A model generated the notes under the pieces. The model saw nothing but the letters and a program-made list of their open reading frames with translations, made no database searches and was not told the DNA's origin. The translations under genes and the position numbers were made by a program. Of a stretch of DNA of 64,000 nucleotides, positions 61,977-64,000 are shown in pieces. Source of the DNA: Bacteroidota bacterium (lineage in GTDB: Bacteria; Bacteroidota; Bacteroidia; B-17B0; Aurantibacillaceae); assembly GCA_013697245.1 (NCBI GenBank), contig JACCXH010000057.1:1-64000 (forward strand), read 5' to 3'. The number at the start of each line of letters is the position of its first letter. The stretch's first letter is position 1.

Positions 61977-62441
61977 TTAAAATTTGAGTTTAACTTTTGA
62001 TTCTTTTATTTGACTATATTTTATTATTTGTTTTTTAATAACTGTAATTTTTCCTTTTCCTACCGGCTTATTTTCTCTCACACTATTCTCTAAAACTATT
62101 TCGTCGCCATTAAATTCAACTAAACTTCCTTCTGTTTTTGTTCCGTCTTCTAATTTTATCTCAAATTCACGTCCAATATGTTTTTTGTATTGTCGCGCCA
62201 TGATCAATGGTGTTGTGGCACCGTGAGAGCTAACATCCAAAGCAAAATCAAGTCCTTTTTCGTCTAAACTTTTTTCGATGTGCCTGCTTAAGCCAACACA
62301 ATCTTTAATAGTTACTCCATCATCACCATCTAAAAAAACATTTATCTGGTTGTCTGAACCAATTCTTACTCCTGTTGCAAAAATAGGTCCGTTGCCCAAA
62401 TGCTCTGCTATCAGCGCTAAAATATGTTCTTTTGTTATCAA
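61977..62441 (-). CDS. rimP: Ribosome maturation factor RimP
   Basis: RimP is needed for 30S subunit maturation. I choose the TTG at 62441 (MITKEHILALIAEHLGNGPI), because this gives 154 residues, the normal length for Bacteroidota RimP, and an N-terminal helix of the expected type. An ATG at 62516 would add 25 residues encoded by a region containing a perfect hairpin. Motifs: INVFLDGDDGVTIKDCVGLSRHIE and DVSSHGATTPL (the SSPG-like site), then the C-terminal SH3-like domain. It is the first gene of the rimP-nusA-infB operon. Confidence 0.87.
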   Translation of the reverse strand: MITKEHILALIAEHLGNGPIFATGVRIGSDNQINVFLDGDDGVTIKDCVGLSRHIEKSLDEKGLDFALDVSSHGATTPLIMARQYKKHIGREFEIKLEDGTKTEGSLVEFNGDEIVLENSVRENKPVGKGKITVIKKQIIKYSQIKESKVKLKF

Positions 62442-62450
62442 TTTTTTAAC

Positions 62451-62477
62451 AATAAAAGAGGGGACTGCTGTCCCCTC
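62451..62477 (-). promoter_or_regulatory. Terminator-like hairpin in the rimP leader
   Basis: On the minus strand GAGGGGAC (62477-62470) and GTCCCCTC (62465-62458) form a perfect 8-bp stem around AGCA, followed at once by TTTTATT, 16 bp upstream of the TTG start. It resembles an intrinsic terminator placed as an attenuator. No upstream gene on this strand needs a terminator. Confidence 0.65.
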
Positions 62478-62624
62478 TATTTCCTTAGTTATTTTTTCGG
62501 ATACAAGTATAAGCATAAATTAATTAATAAAAAAACAAAAAAACAGTTAAATAGGCACAGGTTTTGCCAACCAATAGGTAGCGCCAAGCGTTTATATAAT
62601 TAGAAACATCTAAAATTGATCTAT

Positions 62625-62939
62625 ATGAAAACAACTAAATTTAAAGCATTCTTGATCCTGGTGGGGTCGGTGCTTATTAACATCCAAAGTATGAGTGCCG
62701 GTACTATTGATAACGTAAAGAAATTTGCCGGCGAACAGGTATCTAACTTTAATATGCAGGGTTTATTGGTAATTGGAGGTATAGTAGGCGCAGGCCTTCT
62801 TATTTACATCGTTTCAAACCATGTAATTAAAGATAAGAATGAGGAAAGTCTAAGCCATTTGGGGCAAAACAGCCACATTAGCCGACATAATCATCACAGA
62901 CACCATCACGCACGCCACATTGTGAAAAAAACTTCATAA
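62625..62939 (+). CDS. Small membrane protein with His-rich tail
   Basis: This protein has 104 residues from the ATG at 62625 (a TTG at 62616 would add three). It has an N-terminal hydrophobic segment (~8-24, possibly a signal), a short soluble part, a second membrane helix (~46-65, LLVIGGIVGAGLLIYIV), and a C-terminal tail with the His-rich run HNHHRHHHARH and a KKTS end. The tail could bind Ni, Zn or Cu ions. No family is recognised. It lies divergently to rimP and 160 bp before acpP. Confidence 0.72.
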   Translation: MKTTKFKAFLILVGSVLINIQSMSAGTIDNVKKFAGEQVSNFNMQGLLVIGGIVGAGLLIYIVSNHVIKDKNEESLSHLGQNSHISRHNHHRHHHARHIVKKTS

Positions 62940-63041
62940 GGGCTAAAGGCTGTTTATTGCTAGTTTTCAATAAGTTAACGTATTTTTAACGTTAGAGCAG
63001 GATAAATTATCAAAAAAACAGCCTTATTTTTAAGTTTAAAT

Positions 63042-63071
63042 TTTGTTTTAGCTGCGATATAATTATTTTTG
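63042..63071 (+). promoter_or_regulatory. Promoter of acpP-fabF
   Basis: TTTG at 63042-63045 and TATTTTTG at 63064-63071, 18 bp apart, fit the Bacteroidota consensus well. The acpP ATG lies 25 bp after the -7 element. Confidence 0.65.
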
Positions 63072-63095
63072 TGCAAAATTTAAAAAGAAACTATA

Positions 63096-63335
63096 ATGTC
63101 AGACATTGCAAACAAAGTAAAATCGATCATCGTTGACAAATTAGGTGTTGACGAAAAAGAAGTAACACCAACAGCAAGCTTTACTAATGACTTAGGAGCT
63201 GACTCGTTAGATACAGTTGAATTGATTATGGAATTTGAAAAAGAATTCAACATCGCAATTCCTGATGAACAAGCTGAAAAGATTGGTACCGTTGGTGATG
63301 CAATTGCTTACATTGAAGCAAACGCAAAAAACTAA
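63096..63335 (+). CDS. acpP: Acyl carrier protein
   Basis: This is a 79-residue acidic carrier of fatty-acid synthesis. The phosphopantetheine-attachment motif GADSLDTVE has Ser37 in the standard position, and helices I-IV are all complete. fabF starts 9 bp after its stop, the usual acpP-fabF pairing. Confidence 0.98.
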   Translation: MSDIANKVKSIIVDKLGVDEKEVTPTASFTNDLGADSLDTVELIMEFEKEFNIAIPDEQAEKIGTVGDAIAYIEANAKN

Positions 63336-63344
63336 TTATATTTT

Positions 63345-64000
63345 ATGCAATTAAAACGTGTAGTTGTTACTGGCCTTGGGGCCATAACGCCGCTTGGCAA
63401 TAATGTTAATGATTATTGGAATAACCTTATAAACGGGGTTAGTGGAGCGGCGCCCATTACACGTTTTGATGCATCAAAGTTTAAAACACGTTTTGCCTGC
63501 GAGGTAAAAGGATTCAATCCCGAAGATTATTTTGATAAAAAAGAAGCGCGCAAACTAGACGCCTATTCCTGGTATGGCATTGCCGCCAGCGAACAAGCAT
63601 TTAAAGACAGCGGTCTTGATGCCGAAGGTATTGATAAGAACGAGATAGGCGTTATTTGGGGAAGCGGAATTGGTGGTTTAGATACATTTCAAACTGAAAC
63701 TTTTGCTTTTGCAAAAGGCGATGGAACACCGCGTTTTAACCCATTCTTTATCCCTAAAATGATCGCTGACATTTGTAGTGGTCATATTTCTATTCGTTTT
63801 GGTTTACGTGGCCCTAACTTTACAACGGTTTCGGCCTGTGCATCATCTACCAACGCTTTAATAGACGCTTTCAATTATATCCGTTTAGGAAAAGCCAACG
63901 CCATTATTAGTGGTGGAAGCGAAGCTGCTATTAACGAAAGTGGTATTGGTGGGTTTAACGCTTGCCAGGCTATGAGCCAACGTAACGACGATCCTGCCGG
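63345..64000 (+). CDS. fabF: Beta-ketoacyl-ACP synthase II, N-terminal part
   Basis: The gene runs off the right edge; about 218 residues are visible. It begins MQLKRVVVTGLGAITPLGN, a KAS II start. GVIWGSGIGGL and the nucleophile loop VSACASSTNA (catalytic Cys) follow in normal spacing. The catalytic His residues lie beyond the window. It condenses malonyl-ACP with acyl-ACP in fatty-acid elongation and pairs with acpP immediately upstream. Confidence 0.96.
   Translation, partial: MQLKRVVVTGLGAITPLGNNVNDYWNNLINGVSGAAPITRFDASKFKTRFACEVKGFNPEDYFDKKEARKLDAYSWYGIAASEQAFKDSGLDAEGIDKNEIGVIWGSGIGGLDTFQTETFAFAKGDGTPRFNPFFIPKMIADICSGHISIRFGLRGPNFTTVSACASSTNALIDAFNYIRLGKANAIISGGSEAAINESGIGGFNACQAMSQRNDDPA

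Noticed and set aside
62442-62516. ATG start of rimP at 62516
   Set aside because: It would add 25 atypical residues encoded across a perfect hairpin; the TTG at 62441 gives the family length. Kept as an alternative in the finding.
1-64000. CRISPR array, prophage, transposase or integrase
   Set aside because: No regularly spaced direct repeats and no phage, transposase or integrase motifs were seen in any of the genes read.

Overview
The window is an AT-rich, gene-dense chromosomal segment of a member of the Bacteroidota, with only ordinary short spacers and no sign of a phage, plasmid or transposase. The assignment rests on several independent signs. Three secreted proteins carry type IX secretion (T9SS) C-terminal sorting domains (one type B, two type A), and the T9SS barrel protein PorT is encoded. 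There are tandem OmpH/Skp genes beside bamA and a futalosine-pathway menaquinone gene (mqnC). Several promoters fit the Bacteroidota pattern TTTG...TAnnTTTG. Genus cannot be decided from the sequence alone; a free-living aerobic or facultative lineage is plausible (homogentisate dioxygenase, menaquinone, full DsbD).

Layout. 1-4.4 kb: end of a T9SS type B protein, an RsmB-like rRNA methyltransferase, a SpoIIAA-like protein, a rhodanese, a small hydrolase and cysQ. 4.4-4.9 kb: tRNA-Arg(TCT) with a degenerate duplicate of its 3' half and terminator, plus two copies of an 18-bp palindrome. 4.9-9.5 kb: a glycosyltransferase fused to a degenerate sugar-phosphate transferase, a free-standing DsbD N-domain protein and full DsbD. 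9.5-13.5 kb (minus): purT, mqnC, a YjbR-like protein and two unknowns. 13.7-19.9 kb: an ExbB-ExbD-ExbD-TonB energising cluster continuing into a small membrane protein, a PstS-like lipoprotein and a TPR protein. 20.1-24.7 kb: uppS, bamA and two ompH genes (envelope biogenesis). 24.9-35 kb: MORN-like protein, cysS, glutamine cyclotransferase, polA, a beta-barrel protein and a large T9SS cargo protein with a gingipain-like core.

35-38 kb (minus): tyrS-rpoN. 39.1-40.9 kb (minus): an ECF sigma factor translationally coupled to a single protein that looks like a membrane anti-sigma factor fused to an HtrA-type serine protease. 41-48.8 kb: two paralogous mini-lipoproteins, mrp, further lipoproteins, a threonine dehydrogenase, trhO, hmgA and trpS. 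48.8-56.7 kb: a TPR-SpoIIE phosphatase, a T9SS-exported esterase, an FAD oxidoreductase, porT, then panD, a flippase-like protein and rfaE2. 56.8-62.5 kb (minus): an orphan gene and rimP-nusA-infB. The right end holds a His-tailed membrane protein and acpP-fabF (fabF runs off the window).

Most of this is conserved core biology. The items most worth a second look are: the sigma/anti-sigma-protease pair; a perfect terminator-like hairpin just upstream of the likely TTG start of rimP; the ExbBD/TonB cluster with its PstS-like and TPR partners and enlarged ExbD proteins; the glycosyltransferase whose fused phosphotransferase part seems to have lost its core and whose best start codon is CTG; the apparently inactivated gingipain-like T9SS protein; and several families of short dispersed repeats, one of which has inserted into a tRNA-derived remnant. 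All functional calls come from reading the protein sequences; no database search was run.
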